A DNA stretch of 64,000 nt from Antedon mediterranea (taxonomy: Eukaryota > Echinodermata > Crinoidea > Comatulida > Antedonidae), in the NCBI RefSeq assembly GCF_964355755.1, contig NC_092679.1, positions 19,398,932 to 19,462,931 on the forward strand, in the 5' to 3' direction. Both the position numbers and the translations under genes were made by a program. Under the pieces are notes generated by a model. That model made no database searches and had not been told where the DNA came from. It saw only the letters and a program-made list of their open reading frames with translations. Positions 1 to 12,029 of the stretch are shown here, in pieces (position 1 is the first letter of the stretch; each line of letters opens with the position of its first letter).

Positions 1-850
1 ACTATATAAACATATCATAATGTGTATTGCACTACTGGGAACACAAGTTGAAGGTGGGTCAATACAATATTTTTTTTTCAAGGATGTGTTTCAACGACAT
101 AATGTTAACATAAAACATTTTAAACATTCTGATAAAACCTAAGTTGACATTGGAATGAAATATTCTGATAAAACAAAAGTTGACATTTTAAAAATAAAAC
201 ATGATAAAACAGTTTATTAGATTACATTTTTGGAATATTGAAGAATTTTATTTAATTTCTAGGCTATAATATTATTTGGAAATAAGTTTGGACGTAACGT
301 TCATAAACAATGAGGTACGGTACCAACAGTTCAAAGTTCAAATTGCTAATCAAGTAACACTTGATTAGAAAAGAAAAGAATTTTAAAGAAAATATCAAAT
401 TCCTCGAGGAAGTTATTGTCCTTTGCTGAAGCACTGTAGGATTAACTTTGGAACTTTTGGACAATCCTAATGAATGATTATTTTATACAATTTATTTTAT
501 CGAAGCCAATATTGAAATAAATCTGGTTTACAAACAATCTTAATTATCGATTTAAAAATAATGTTTACATAGCTTTTTATACATATTTCTTTTATATTTC
601 CTGTTATGTCTGATATATGGCTAAGTTTAGTAAAACCACTACACACATCCTAATTGGTACCTACGTCATCCGAGTCCTTGATCTAACTTATTATGCGAAT
701 AAAAAAAGTTGTATTACCGTAGTATCAACGCTACACATGATAGTTATAGTACATGGTATGTTTTTCCGTTAAAAAAAAAAGTATGACAAGCCAAGTTCGC
801 CAAAAATACTCAATCCACTAAGCAATTGATACCATCTACACCGGTATGAT
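1..850. other. Intergenic, nothing recognised
   Basis: AT-rich single-copy-looking DNA with short partial direct repeats near 110-210 (TTCTGATAAAAC and TTGACATT recur). No gene-like frame. Confidence 0.5.
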
Positions 851-949
851 GTCATGCTATTAACGTCTGCGGTGGAATGTGGTAGCTATTATAAAAGGTA
901 CGGGAAGAGAACTTGATAAACATAGACATCCTGACAAGCATGGAAGAAA

Positions 950-1600
950 ACAAGATGGAGGAAAAAGAACAAAAACCAGACGAAAATGAAAGGAAAAGAA
1001 CAAAAACCAACGAAGATGAGAGAAAAGGAACAAATACCAAACGAAGATGAAAGAAAAAGAACAAAAACCAGACGAAGATGAAAGAAGAAGAACGATAACC
1101 AGACAAAGATGAAAGAAAAAGAACGATAACCAGACGAAGATGAAAGAAAAAGAACGATAACCAGACGAAGATGAAAGAAAAAGAACGATAACCAGACGAA
1201 GATGAAAGAAAAAGGACGATAACCAGACGAAGATGAAAGAAAAAGAACACAAACCAGACGAAGATGAAAGAAAAAGAACGATAACCAGACGAAGATGAAA
1301 GAAAAAGAACGATAACCAGACGAAGATGAAAGAAAAAGAACGATAACCAGACGAAGATGAAAGAAAAAGAACGATAACCAGACGAAGATGAAAGAAAAAG
1401 AACAATAACCAGAACAAGATGAAAGAAAAAGAACGATAACCAGACGAAGATGAAAGAAAAAGAACGATAACCAGACCAAGATTACAGAAAAAGAACAAAA
1501 ACCAGACCAAGATATGAATAAGGATGACTAAAAGAAGATGACAGAAAAAGAACGATAACCAGACGAAAATATGAATAAGGATGACTAAAAGAAAATGAAA
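950..1600. repeat. 31-bp purine-rich minisatellite, about 17-20 units
   Basis: Plus-strand unit ACCAGACGAAGATGAAAG followed by AAAAAGAACGATA, 31 bp (unit starts at 1098 and 1129, for example). It is most regular from 1090 to 1480 and decays into variant units (AAGGATGACTAAA) to about 1640. As 31 is not a multiple of three, all three minus-strand frames stay open and read as 31-residue Phe/Leu/Ser-rich repeats; these are artefacts, not genes. Confidence 0.95.
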
Positions 1601-1880
1601 GAAAAGGATGACTAAATAGAAGATTAACGAAATGGATGACCAAATGGAAAAAAAAAACAAAGTTAAAAAAGAATGACAACCAAAAAAAAAAGTAAGAAAA
1701 TAAAGCAAAAGAATCGAAGAAAGAAAAGAAGATGATAATGAAAAAAAAATATCCACGAGAAGATCAAGAAGAAGAATAAATAAGATAATGAACAAAAAAA
1801 ACGCGATAATAACAAATTGGAAAAGAAGAAAGAGATGTTATTACAAATTTGGAATAATAAGAGAGAAACAAAACAATATA
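1600..1880. repeat. Purine-rich, A-rich low-complexity tail of the minisatellite
   Basis: Continuous GA/AAG-rich plus strand with poly-A runs (1648, 1682, 1743, 1794). Strong strand asymmetry (almost no T or C) runs on from the minisatellite for about 250 bp. Confidence 0.7.
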
Positions 1881-1889
1881 AACCAAACA

Positions 1890-4800
1890 TGATTGAAGAA
1901 AAGCTATCACATTTTCTAACTATGTGTAGGCCTACTAGATACATTGTACAACATGAACATAGTAGTAGAAATATTTGACCTACATTTACCCTTTTGATAA
2001 TAAAGGAGTGTTGGAGTTTTATCTCTTTGTCCTAATAGACCATGATAATATCAGCAGTAAAGTACTGCTATTATTAGATATGGGTTATTATTTCTGATGA
2101 TAAACAACACATAGGCCTTTTTAACGGATATGGATATAGGCCCGAGTATAAAGTTATGTTTTCTCCAAATTGGTACTTGTTATCTAACAATAAATGTATT
2201 TTTGTCGGAAGTTGTTTCTTATGAATAATCTGGAAATGAGTATCAAGTATTAAAAGATATAATATGTGGAAAACATCCGTACTTAGTACAGTACAAGTAA
2301 AAGTTATTTGTACAACTATAGGCTAATTCCTATGGTGTAACACAGCCCGTCTGTCATTAGCATTTCAATGGTGTTTTCGGTTCACCGCAACATCTTTTAT
2401 GCATTTTCACAGCCTCCAGAGGAAAAAAAATAATTGATAGGACATAAATAGGCAAAAATCGCGACAATATCCGCGTCAATAGCCACATGTAAACAGCCAG
2501 CGCCCTGGATGTCCGCTTGGGTAACGAACAATTCAAGAACCCAGCCTAGTCCGAATTGTTCTTCTGAAATCGTTTCTGATAATTACTTAACAATAACAGG
2601 TATTAGACCGATTTCTTTTTAATGCAATGACGGAGCAGCCGAGTTATGTTTGATTGAGGTGTTTATGGAGTCTGTAAGTCTTCGGAGAGGGATAAAATCT
2701 CGTTCACATTCCAATGCCGTGAAATTTTTGTTTGATTAAACGTATATGAAATCGGTTGAGTCATGCGAAGAATCGGGACTTATCAAACCCACGGGGCTAC
2801 CTTAAAATATATTTATTTATAGATCTTTATTACACAACCCTGGTAAGCATTCATGTGTACACAAACTTGTTCATCTCACTCTATATAAAGACAAATTTAC
2901 TGTCTTTATATCTCTAGCTGTCATCTATCTATGTAGTCATCATCGGTGCATAAATCGAGGTGATAATAAATAACAGTTTAAGAATCCAACAAATGTTATT
3001 TATCTCATTGATATAGTCAGTTTTAATTAAATTGTAAACATGGCACTATGTTACATAATGAATAGATAGACACTGTACAATAAACAGATGTTAGTGTAGG
3101 TCTATATAGGACATGGAGTTGTAGGACTATAGTTTAATACTTCCTAAAAAATAACTATAGGCCTAAATAATTGGTATTAGGTGTTTTAACAATACGATTT
3201 CCCGTCCTACATAGATTAGAATTGTAGGCCTACAGCAAAATCAATACAGTACTTACAAATATTGCGGTTAGTTGTGCATTGTTTAAAATAACTGGAACCC
3301 TGGTGTTCAGATTTGCTTGTTGATCGTCACCCGATCGGATAGCTTTATGCCCCTCTGATGCTCCGTATGGGTAGAAATCTCCCCTACGTAGGCCAAGTAC
3401 TGTTGTTGCCAGGCCTAGCAGCAATACCTGCCCGAGGGAACCCATTTCTGTTCACCTTTACGATGTTTGACTTCGTGATTTACAAAAGAGGCAAGACAAG
3501 AGGCACTGGCCTGAGCTTTAACACAATACAAGTGCTTAACTAAATCTCAAAGTTTAGAACCGGAGCAAATCTGGGCTGTTCCACTTTGTAAAAGGGGAGT
3601 TTCGCTTTTCTTCTGAACAAAATCAACAGGTCGTTCTTGTGGGAAATAATAATAATTATTATAGCATAAATTGTAGCATGTATTAACCTGAATATGTATC
3701 CCTGAGTTGTTTTTTTTTTAACAGAAAAAATAAAGCCAGGTGTGAGTTAATTTTCAAATTAACACATACACCTGTATTCAAACGTTTGCTAAATGAACAG
3801 GAATGTATAGATATGCGTTTATAAACAAATTCGTTTATATATCTTTAACTATCTTCTATTTGTTATTTAATAGATTTGTTGTACGTTCAACGTAATGTTA
3901 CTTCGGTAAGCCATGTTATTTTGGTTCATAAATTGTATTCGAAAGCACATTAATAAGGTAAGCATATATGATTTGTTTTAATCAACACACATACATTTTG
4001 TTAAATGTCGATTTTAGCGGCCTCCCCGTCCATACAGATCGTGCGACTATGAATTGCGCCGATGGAATTCAAATTTTGAATGGAAACTCTCCCATTCTCG
4101 TTCTTCTTTCTTATGGGAACACGTTTCATTCTATTCACAATTTTACTTCGTTTACTCAGCAAATATCAAGATGCCAACGGGAAAATCAAAACAATTAAAC
4201 TTTGTAAAGATTTCAGAATAATGAGACCTGTTTCCAAGGTAACGTTTGTGTAAAGAGTGTTGCGAACAATGTACGTACCGCGCTTCGAAATTGTTGATAA
4301 TCCTAAAATTGATTTTCGTAAGTCAAATTTTTACCATACAGTCGCCGCATGATTATTTTCGCCAATTAATCAGTAATTGTCGTAATCATTACGCCAAAGA
4401 TTACCGTACTTATAAGATATTCTTTAATGATTTTGGACTTTTTTAGAAAGTTTCCGGGTTTTAAAGACCCGCATGCGCCACATCAATTTAGCTGTATATA
4501 CACAGAAGAAGTTCATTAATTCATTCACATATAAGTCAAGTTTAGGTATCTCCTCTCTACTTTGCAAAAAGATAACATTTCTAAAGGAGGATATAACCAC
4601 CAAAATAATCTAGCATGCTATACTAATAAACTGAATGTATTTGAGGTCATAGTCATGTAGTCGTATAAAACACTGGTAATAAAAAACACGTATATATGTG
4701 ATAGTTTATCGCTCGCGACACTTGGTGTCAAAAGATCAACATATTTAATTATAACTAGGGGATTTCTTTGTTTTAAAAACTTTCACTTCAGTTATAGGAG

Positions 4801-4920
4801 ATGAATAACTGTTTAGAAATGTCTTACCCATACGCGGGGGTTCGCTTGTTTTTTTTTTTCTTCCCGAGTGAAATTCAAGAGCTAAACATTTTCGAATGCA
4901 CCTTTGCTGCATGGTATTTC
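1890..4920. other. Intergenic, about 3 kb, nothing recognised
   Basis: Short open frames (3230-3445 minus, 3358-3543 plus, 3968-4198 plus) have no recognisable domains, and the first two overlap on opposite strands. TAGGCCTA-type palindromes occur at 1927, 3170 and 3227. No repeat family seen elsewhere in the window is present. Confidence 0.45.
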
Positions 4921-4924
4921 ATAA

Positions 4925-5090
4925 ATCTCTGTCTACACTATCAAACTAGTTTGATAAAAAAGGTGTGATGTGCCTAAATACGGTAGTTATATGCCCAAAC
5001 ATATTATGGTAGGTATATGACATCATCATGGCCATATATGGGCACATCACATTTTTTTGTCACATAAAATATGATAGTGTAGACAGAGCT
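4925..5090. mobile_element. Family-B MITE, full copy, TAA target duplication
   Basis: 166-bp imperfect palindrome from CTCTGTCTACACTATC to its complement ending AGACAGAGCT, flanked by TAA at 4922-4924 and 5091-5093. The interior carries the family's CCAAATATGG units and CATCATCATGGCC. Confidence 0.88.
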
Positions 5091-5093
5091 TAA

Positions 5094-6054
5094 GCATCAG
5101 CTGATCACACACGCGTGCACATTGTACGAAATGATAAGGTTTTTATAATGTGTGATGATATTGTTGCCATTCATGGAGAGAAATGCGAAACTCGAGCGGT
5201 GGGGTATGAAATGACACAATCACTTTATTTCAACGCCAAGAAACCCACTCAATCGTGTGATTCGGAATTGTTACCCTTGTTCCTTACAAAATTAATCGCT
5301 GTTGTAGAAAACCTTCAAACTCCGGCTCATTTAACAAAAGGGTAACTTTTGTAAATGTTTCCAGGTAATGAGGTGCCGACAATGCGATCGGTAATAGTAA
5401 TATTCGTCATACTTTTGTAGTTTTGAGGTCAATCGATTATTTCATGTTGTTTTTTGTTTGTTTACAAGTTTGCATAAGTTTAGGAGGTATCTTTAAAATG
5501 ATTTTGTCAAATTGGTATCGTCAGCAAATATTTCCCCTGGGGCGCAATTTGGTCGCGTCAAATGCGATCAAAGCCAACTATGGTTTTAACAAAGATGATA
5601 TAGCGCAGCGGTGCTATGATTTTGGTTTTAGGCCTTCCTATATTGACATATATTGACATTATAGGCCTAATCGTTGCTATTGACCAAAAATGTGTTTGTC
5701 CGCATTGCGCAAACCGACTTTTCCACACTGCTTTGCATATTCAAACGATCCGAATGTTTACGAACGCGCATCATATTATATTTCAGATTTTTAGAAAATG
5801 TCGCACACGGAATTTACGCACACTTAACGTCTGCAAAGCCGTATTGTAGGCCTGCCGTAACTAGGCCTAATTGTTTACTACATTTGTTTTTTACAACTAG
5901 CATTGCTTTGTGGATTGTAAATGACGAGGCGTCAAGTTTGGAGACGTTCTCGCCGGATCATATTTTGTTTTTAAATTCAATTTATTCTTTCGGGGAGAGC
6001 TCAGTATTCGGAGGCGAACAGTGATACTATAGGCCCTAGTTATGTATTTTTTAG
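5094..6054. other. Intergenic or 5' flank of the tail-anchored ORF
   Basis: Slightly richer in G+C and CpG than neighbours. Open frames of 76-116 codons (5115-5345, 5674-6024) overlap in several frames and show no recognisable motif. It could hold an upstream exon or promoter for 6070-6606. Confidence 0.35.
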
Positions 6055-6069
6055 AGTAAACTCATTACT

Positions 6070-6606
6070 ATGAACTTTCAAACCGTAAGCCGACCAAATA
6101 TCGATAATTGGAATATTGACGATGCGCCTACGACGTCTGGATCGCCACCGTCAATTAGGAGCAGAACTCATCTACGGCCAACGTATGCTGATGAACCATA
6201 CGATATTCGAGCTATAGACCATTTGAATGGCAGATATATTGACTGTTCTATTGAATACAATTTCGATGAGGCTCTAGAGTCGCCATCGGCATCCCCAAAC
6301 TCTGCTGAGTCTTGTGACGTTTCCCTGCTGGACCGGCACCACAACCACCAAGCAGACTACAGCCTCAGAATTGCAGACGATGTTGATGAATGTGGTGATT
6401 ACTATGGAACGCATACTTTTCGAAATACAACGAAGAAATGCACCAGCGGCCCATCATACAATTGGAACTTAAATTTATTATCGAGAATATTAGCGAAGAC
6501 AAAGCGTTGTGTTCCACGGTACCCGGATGATATCTGCAGTCATCAGCAATTTGTATTCTTTTTCTTTCTAGGCATTTTTGGTATACTGTTCTTTTTGTGT
6601 TTTTAA
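6070..6606 (+). CDS. Unrecognised 178-aa protein with hydrophobic C-terminal tail (possible tail-anchored protein)
   Basis: I do not recognise a family. Residues 1-138 are polar and acidic with Ser/Pro patches (20-30, 70-80), 139-150 are basic, and 161-178 are almost entirely Phe/Leu/Ile/Gly, a single membrane segment ending the protein: the layout of a tail-anchored protein facing the cytosol. Six scattered cysteines. The frame is mixed in composition, unlike the low-complexity ORFs elsewhere, and AATAAA occurs at 6658-6663, 52 bases after the stop. A plausible acceptor (TATTTTTTAG) ends at 6054, 15 bases before the ATG, and an in-frame TAG sits at 6052-6054, so this is either an ATG exon with a 5' UTR intron or the last exon of a larger gene. 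The ATG context is weak. It could still be chance. Confidence 0.45.
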   Translation: MNFQTVSRPNIDNWNIDDAPTTSGSPPSIRSRTHLRPTYADEPYDIRAIDHLNGRYIDCSIEYNFDEALESPSASPNSAESCDVSLLDRHHNHQADYSLRIADDVDECGDYYGTHTFRNTTKKCTSGPSYNWNLNLLSRILAKTKRCVPRYPDDICSHQQFVFFFFLGIFGILFFLCF

Positions 6607-6657
6607 GGCGACCGTAATTAAATTAAGCTGGCTCTACGTCAGCACTATCGTATTTAT

Positions 6658-6663
6658 AATAAA
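6658..6663 (+). terminator. Polyadenylation signal AATAAA after the tail-anchored ORF
   Basis: Canonical hexamer 52 bases past the TAA of the 6070-6606 ORF. In AT-rich DNA this hexamer is frequent by chance, so it is supporting evidence only. Confidence 0.35.
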
Positions 6664-6669
6664 TTGTCG

Positions 6670-7349
6670 TATTTCCTTAGTGATTTGTTTGATTTTTAAA
6701 ATGAGACTAATAAACGCCAAGCTATCCGCACCCCCGACCCTTATTACAAAATAATCGAAGAAATACGGTATTACAAAGAGGGCGGGTGACATTTTATTGA
6801 AATTGAAACAAAAATGCGTAGGCGACGATCAGTCATGAACAATGTGTTTGCTGCCCTCAAATCTGTTCTACACACGGAATACTCGCGTTTATTTTTCGAG
6901 TGGCATTCTCCAGTCTGATGCGTCAAATAATAACCTTATGTTCTGCACGAATATTACACGCGTACCGTATCATACACGAAATGTACAGTATACTGTAATG
7001 TAGATATTCCTCGATTATGAATGATAACCTATTATTAGAGCCGTTTCTTTGATGTAAAAATGATTAAGTGTCTAAAATCCAGTAGGCCTATTAAAGGTTA
7101 TTAAATATATTCTTGACTGAGATAAGCACTCAATCACAATAGTTGTTTGTGCTTCCAAAAGCTACCCCTACCAACTCAAAATATATTTGGTTTGTCAATG
7201 AATATGAAGTGTGAATATGTCTACTGCTGAGACACTTACAAGGCCTACTTGATGTGTAAAAAGGAAGAAACCTTGGTCTAACAGACAAGAATGTCCGGGA
7301 GTCTAATATAACATTCACATGTTGTCCTTTCAATTTCTAATATGCCCGT
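6670..7349. other. Intergenic, nothing recognised
   Basis: A short GAGGGCGGGTGAC stretch at about 6778, otherwise AT-rich. The minus frame 7130-7333 has no recognisable features. Confidence 0.45.
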
Positions 7350-7430
7350 TAGTAAGTTAAATACATTTTGAACAATATGAATACATTTTGAACAATATGA
7401 ATACATTTTGAACAATATGAATACATTTTT
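7350..7430. repeat. 20-bp tandem repeat, about 4 units
   Basis: Unit AATACATTTTGAACAATATG is repeated with almost no variation, the last unit degenerating to TTTTTCAAAATATTC. Near identity implies recent expansion. Confidence 0.95.
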
Positions 7431-7902
7431 CAAAATATTCAGCAATTTATGAACATTTTATTTGCGTTTAAATTTATAAATTCTCCAGAAATTATTTACT
7501 TACTTACAAATTTAACTCATCTCAATAGTAGATGTCTGTTCGCCATTTCCCTCTGTTCCATGGTTATGATATTTATCTTAATTGGATCAAATCTATTAAC
7601 TGAAAAACATTTGTTTTCGGACCTAAATTAGTGTATAGAGAATGACTTCTTGATGGATTACTGTAGAAAAAGTTTTAGTCATTTAGTTACAAAGAGCATA
7701 CACAAAGGTACGGTTCATTCAAATATAATACTCCCACGTCGTGAAACGTCTACTTGTTGAAACCATATAATGAAGCCGCCAGAGGATATGATTTCTAATG
7801 TTTTCTAAAACATAACATTAATCACATTCATTGTTTCATTAAGCAAGAATGATGTAAGTGCTGTATGTTATATGATTGGTATGACGCGAATTGAAAGTCT
7901 AA

Positions 7903-8048
7903 AGCTCTGTCCACACTATCAAACTAGTTTGACAAAAAAAGTGTGAGGAAGGCCTACCCAAATAATAATGGTAGTGATATGACATCATCATGTCCATATG
8001 GGCACATCACATTTTTGTCACATAAACTTTGATAGTGTAGAAACGGCC
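7903..8048. mobile_element. Family-B MITE, TAA target duplication
   Basis: Starts AGCTCTGTCCACACTATC and ends GATAGTGTAGAAACGGCC; TAA at 7900-7902 and 8049-8051. The 3' terminus has mutated from AGAGCT to CGGCC. Confidence 0.87.
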
Positions 8049-8187
8049 TAAAGGACTGTCTTTGTAAACCATTCCTCCAATGAAAGGAAACATGTCACAC
8101 ACTTTCCTAAAACACTGGAGACCACCTTAGAATTCAGTACATCATCATCTACATATTTTATTTCCATGTCGCTAATATCATACGCAT

Positions 8188-8236
8188 AGACTCTATACAG
8201 CTCAATATGTCGGTCGGTTGGTCGGTCGGTAAACTA
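8188..8236 (+). repeat. Family-C repeat, partial copy
   Basis: Retains CTACAGCTCAATATGTCGG and the GGTCGGTTGGTCGG array, then breaks off after GGTAAAC. Confidence 0.75.
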
Positions 8237-8363
8237 TACAAAATACGAGCTCATGTATTATACGCCATATGTACCAAACTATTTATCTTTATCTCTAATT
8301 TATTTTACTAATATTTTGTAGTCATTCGAAGTTGTGTACTGAACTGAAAGCTTTAAATAACCC

Positions 8364-8402
8364 GTCTCTCCCTTTCTCTCTCCCTCTCCCTCCCTCTCAC
8401 AA
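8364..8402. repeat. TC-rich microsatellite
   Basis: Run of TCTC/CCCTC units, low complexity; the antisense frame 8353-8598 reads it as Arg-Glu repeats and is not a gene. Confidence 0.85.
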
Positions 8403-8599
8403 TCTCTGTACGGTCCAATTTAGTTATGAAAAGTAGTAGGCCTACTGGATCGAATTTAGAAAGAAATTTAACATTTAAACGCTTAAAAACAAACATTAAG
8501 ATGGGCTGGCCACATTTGGTTATATGGTTTTCAATAACTAAGACTAACTGTTTCTTCATATATGTATTAATTTTGATGTTCAATTTGTTTTTTATCACC

Positions 8600-9490
8600 T
8601 ATAGCAGTACTTTTTAAAATTGTTTTAAGAAGTAATTTTAACCAATTTTATACATATTTTGTAAATTGAAACGCAATTCAGCATTTTTGCTGCCATGTTT
8701 TAATCTTTTTAAATACCAATGAATAATAGCTGTTATGATCGAACAAGGTGGTTAACTGATTAATAGGGCACAATCTTTGGAATGATACGTTTAGCCGTTG
8801 GTCACATACATAATGCATTGTGTGCGCCAGAGCACGTAATTGTGAATTACACCAAGATGATACATTTATTTTTATTGTTATTTTATTTCGAAACCCAACC
8901 AACAGCAAAAAGAAATTTGCCAATAACATGAGGTTTAACACACAGAAACAAACAAATACAAATACAAAAGCGGATACAAATACATGTGATGATAGTTCGC
9001 AAACTAAATTAGCATTTTCATCGACAACTGCAAAATTTAATTTGTTGATTTAGATTGAAACTAATAATAAAAACATTCTATGATTGGTTTTGAACAAACC
9101 TAAAACTGAACAAAAACGTGAATAGAAAGTAACACAGCTCGATCGATTATTTAGAAATTGAATACATTTAAGACAAAAATGTCAAACACATTTTATTTAA
9201 AAAAGGGTAATTCATAGCATAGTTTCGGGTATTGCAAGCAATACTAGAGTACCGTAAAACATGCGTAACCAATGTATTTACGTTTACTAGACAGTGACGC
9301 CATTAACCCCACTCACTATACGTCTCATCCTTTTGTGTTTAAATAACTGTGATTCGATTTGATTCGAACATACGAGTATAATATTGTTGACACATTGAGT
9401 GGTCACCACTGTTACACCACGGGGCCATACTGGTGCTCTATACACTATGGTAATGGGAGAGAACGCTGTAAGTGGCTACAGGACATGACG
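8600..9490. other. Intergenic, nothing recognised
   Basis: AT-rich. Overlapping opposite-strand open frames (8678-8941, 8820-9053) without motifs. Confidence 0.4.
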
Positions 9491-9498
9491 AGACCATG

Positions 9499-9684
9499 AA
9501 ACGTGGTTCCCACTAGCGACGCAACGTAACGCAACATACGCAACGTTAGAAAATGCCCTTCCAATAATTGTGTTTGCCCCCGCCTGCGTGAAATAAAACT
9601 TGCGATGTTTACAACAGTATTGCGTCGTCGGTTCCCACTTGTGATTACGCAATACAGTACTTTGCGTCTAGTGGGAACCACGCT
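9499..9684. mobile_element. Family-A MITE, diverged interior
   Basis: Begins ACGTGGTTCCCACTAGCGAC and ends CTAGTGGGAACCACGCT with TTA at 9685-9687. The 5' target site is degraded. The interior differs from the 179-bp consensus and includes a second internal GGTTCCCACT at about 9630, suggesting an old nested event. The minus open frame 9445-9681 is an artefact of this element. Confidence 0.82.
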
Positions 9685-9704
9685 TTAGAGGAGAAACATT
9701 GATG

Positions 9705-9790
9705 CATCTAGTCTAGTCCCAGAGCGCATTGAGCACTTTTTAGTAGATATGTGCGCTTTACAAATCTGATATATTATTAATATTACCCCT
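9705..9790 (+). repeat. Probable SINE 3' fragment
   Basis: GAGCGCATTGAGCACTTTTTAG then GTGCGCTTTACAAATCTGAT and an ATTATTAAT tail resemble the 3' body of tRNA-derived SINEs. No tRNA head is visible. Confidence 0.4.
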
Positions 9791-10125
9791 AGAGTGAATT
9801 ATATAAATGGTTACGTATAAATAGTATATTTAAAAAAATGAGTATATCTGTTTGGATTTAATGTCCTTCGCATAGAAAAATTGTAATCAACATGGGGTTA
9901 TCGACATTTGAATGTTATCTATTTTGAGTGATGTCGATTGATGAGATTAATTGTCATGTTCCTTGTCTTGTTTACTTTGTCTTATTGAGTCGAGGGACAC
10001 AATCACGCGTTGCATTGCATTTTAAATACACTGATTCATCAGAATTTAGCGATTCCGTGTAAATCGTGATTGAATATTGTATTCAGTGGATAGGCCTAAT
10101 GTACAATGTTTGTGTACAGTGCGTG

Positions 10126-10252
10126 CTTCATTAGAACCCCTATTGATGATGGGACATCTTCGGGACCTAACAAAGTTTCCTAATAATAGGAGTGTCCCTT
10201 TATTAGGAGTGCCTCTCTCTCTGAGTAGGTGAATTGGTAGTGTTAAAAAACA
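10126..10252 (+). repeat. Family-I dispersed repeat
   Basis: AACCCCTATTGATGATGGGAC ... AGGAGTGTCCCTTTATTAGG ... GGTAGTGTTAAAA recurs in inverse orientation at 25880-25975; the GGGTGTCCC-type motif also occurs near 51035. Identity unknown; the minus open frame 10046-10255 overlaps it. Confidence 0.6.
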
Positions 10253-10380
10253 CATTGTTTTCCTTCGCGCGTACGATAAGCCGTATAATAATTGTTTGCA
10301 CGCCGCGAGGAGTGGGTCTGTTCAGGTTTATTTACCCGAGTAAATTAGTTTCATGGGCCGATTATAAGTAATAAGTAAAC

Positions 10381-10500
10381 CTCTGTCAACACTATCAAAC
10401 TAGTGTGATGTGCCCAAATATGGCAGTAATATGACTAAATATGGTAATGATATGACATCATCATGTCCATATATGGGCACATCACATTTTTTGTCATCAA
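10381..10500. mobile_element. Family-B MITE, 3' truncated
   Basis: CCTCTGTCAACACTATC start and family interior (ATATGGGCACATCACAT), then lost after TTTTTTGTCA, before the inverted terminus. Confidence 0.8.
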
Positions 10501-10504
10501 CTTA

Positions 10505-11750
10505 CTTGGGTAAATAACTAAGCCTGAACTTTTTTTTCTTCTTTTCTTACGATAACATTATTCTTATTTTACGCGAACTTATGTAATTTTTCTTTTGTTG
10601 TTTACACAAGTAAGGCATTCTGTCATTTATGAACAGCCTGTAATAATAAAGATTTAGCATAAACATAACATACGGTACACCATTTAAATTGGACAAATAA
10701 TGCAAATTATTTCGATAAATATACTTAAAATAAATCACATACTGTTATAGTACTATCAAAATTAAAAGGCACAACAAGTGATTTCAAACAGAATTGAAGT
10801 TATCAATTATTATTATTATTATTAGGTGTCGCGTCGGTGACAATACGAAGGAGACATTGCGTAAGTGTGTGTTTTGTAGTGTCACGTGTCCATTCACCCA
10901 TCCTCATACGCAGTTTAATACTGTATAAAAGTTTCTTGTTGTCTTTATTCGTGGTTCACTTTAAAACACAAACATAATGCTTTTAACACTATTTTTTGCT
11001 GATCGCGTAAATACACGCGTGTATGCGTTTACTGTAGCGCGCCATCTTAATTGAGTTATAATTAAAAATGGTGAACAATTTTCTGCAATAAGTTCTATTG
11101 AAATGGTATATCACACGTCACTGCTTCAGTCACTCTAAAGTACAGTATTAATTAGAAAAAGGTTATTGTTAGTTAGAGTGAGTTATGTCATAGTCTTTAG
11201 GTTTTTATAAAAAAAAAGACCAACGTTTCTAAAATGCGTCATTTTAAATGTATTAATTAATACAGTATTAAAGAAATATGTTGTAATGTTTCGTGAACAA
11301 TGCTTATATCAAAATAAACATCCTGAAATATACGTGTCAGATTGGTCTGAACGCAGTGCGTAATCAATTTTGCATACACGTCATCCGCACCTGTCGAAAT
11401 GAACTACAAAACGTGGTTAATAGGCTAGTGAGTGTTGAACCACTTTACTTGGACATTCATCAAACAAATTTAAGGGAAATTTAAAAATTAATGATGTCCA
11501 GCAGACTGGACCAATTAATTAGACCGCAAGTAATTTTGGTCAATGCATTTGCTTTAGTAAAAATATTTAAAATAAATAATACAATATAATTGAATTTAAT
11601 GTTACATTTAAATACGATTAAAATAACATGTAGTACTATACAATATTGCACAATACTATAACTCAAAAGTTAGATATATCTCGCAGTACCTTATCAATCA
11701 AACTGGAAAGGGCATTTTTAATCCACGCAGTGGCGCTATGACTGCTCTAC
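10505..11750. other. Intergenic, a TTA microsatellite only
   Basis: (TTA)n of about six units at 10806-10825. The remainder is AT-rich with no recognisable coding content. Confidence 0.45.
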
Positions 11751-11756
11751 CCTGCG

Positions 11757-12028
11757 TACCGCATGACGTCATAAAACATTTGAGTCAATAAGAAAACTGG
11801 ATTCGTGGGACGGACATGAAGGAAAAACGGCGCGAATCAGAGAGCAGACAAGCTTAATAAAACTGACTTTCCCGTGTATTGTCATATTAACTGACTGGCA
11901 AGATTGATTGCTACTTGAGGGATATACCTATATGGTTGGTTTCTTCAAAAGAGAACTCTTTCATCATTTTCTTCAACTAAATAATCACATTGACTCATTC
12001 CTGCACAGAAGAAATCGACGCTTAACAG
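11757..12028 (+). promoter_or_regulatory. Possible promoter and 5' UTR exon of GPB5 copy 1 (speculative)
   Basis: A perfect cAMP-response palindrome TGACGTCA lies at 11764-11771. The stretch after it is less AT-biased than its surroundings and ends in a consensus-like donor, AACAG|GTTAGT, at 12029. Because the ATG exon of copy 1 opens directly after an acceptor at 16698, a non-coding exon must exist upstream, and this is the best-looking candidate. The implied intron is about 4.7 kb. Nothing but position and splice-site shape links the two. Confidence 0.25.
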
Positions 12029-12029
12029 G

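Noticed and set aside
852-1795. Three long overlapping minus-strand frames rich in Phe, Leu and Ser
   Set aside because: They read the antisense of the 31-bp minisatellite in all three frames with a 31-residue period; an artefact of a stop-free unit.
5115-6024. Series of 76-116-codon plus frames
   Set aside because: They overlap in different frames and lack recognisable motifs; at most they may hide a 5' exon for the tail-anchored ORF.
7350-7430. CRISPR-like array
   Set aside because: Head-to-tail 20-bp units without spacers, in eukaryotic DNA.
9445-9681. 78-codon minus frame
   Set aside because: Lies almost wholly in a family-A MITE.
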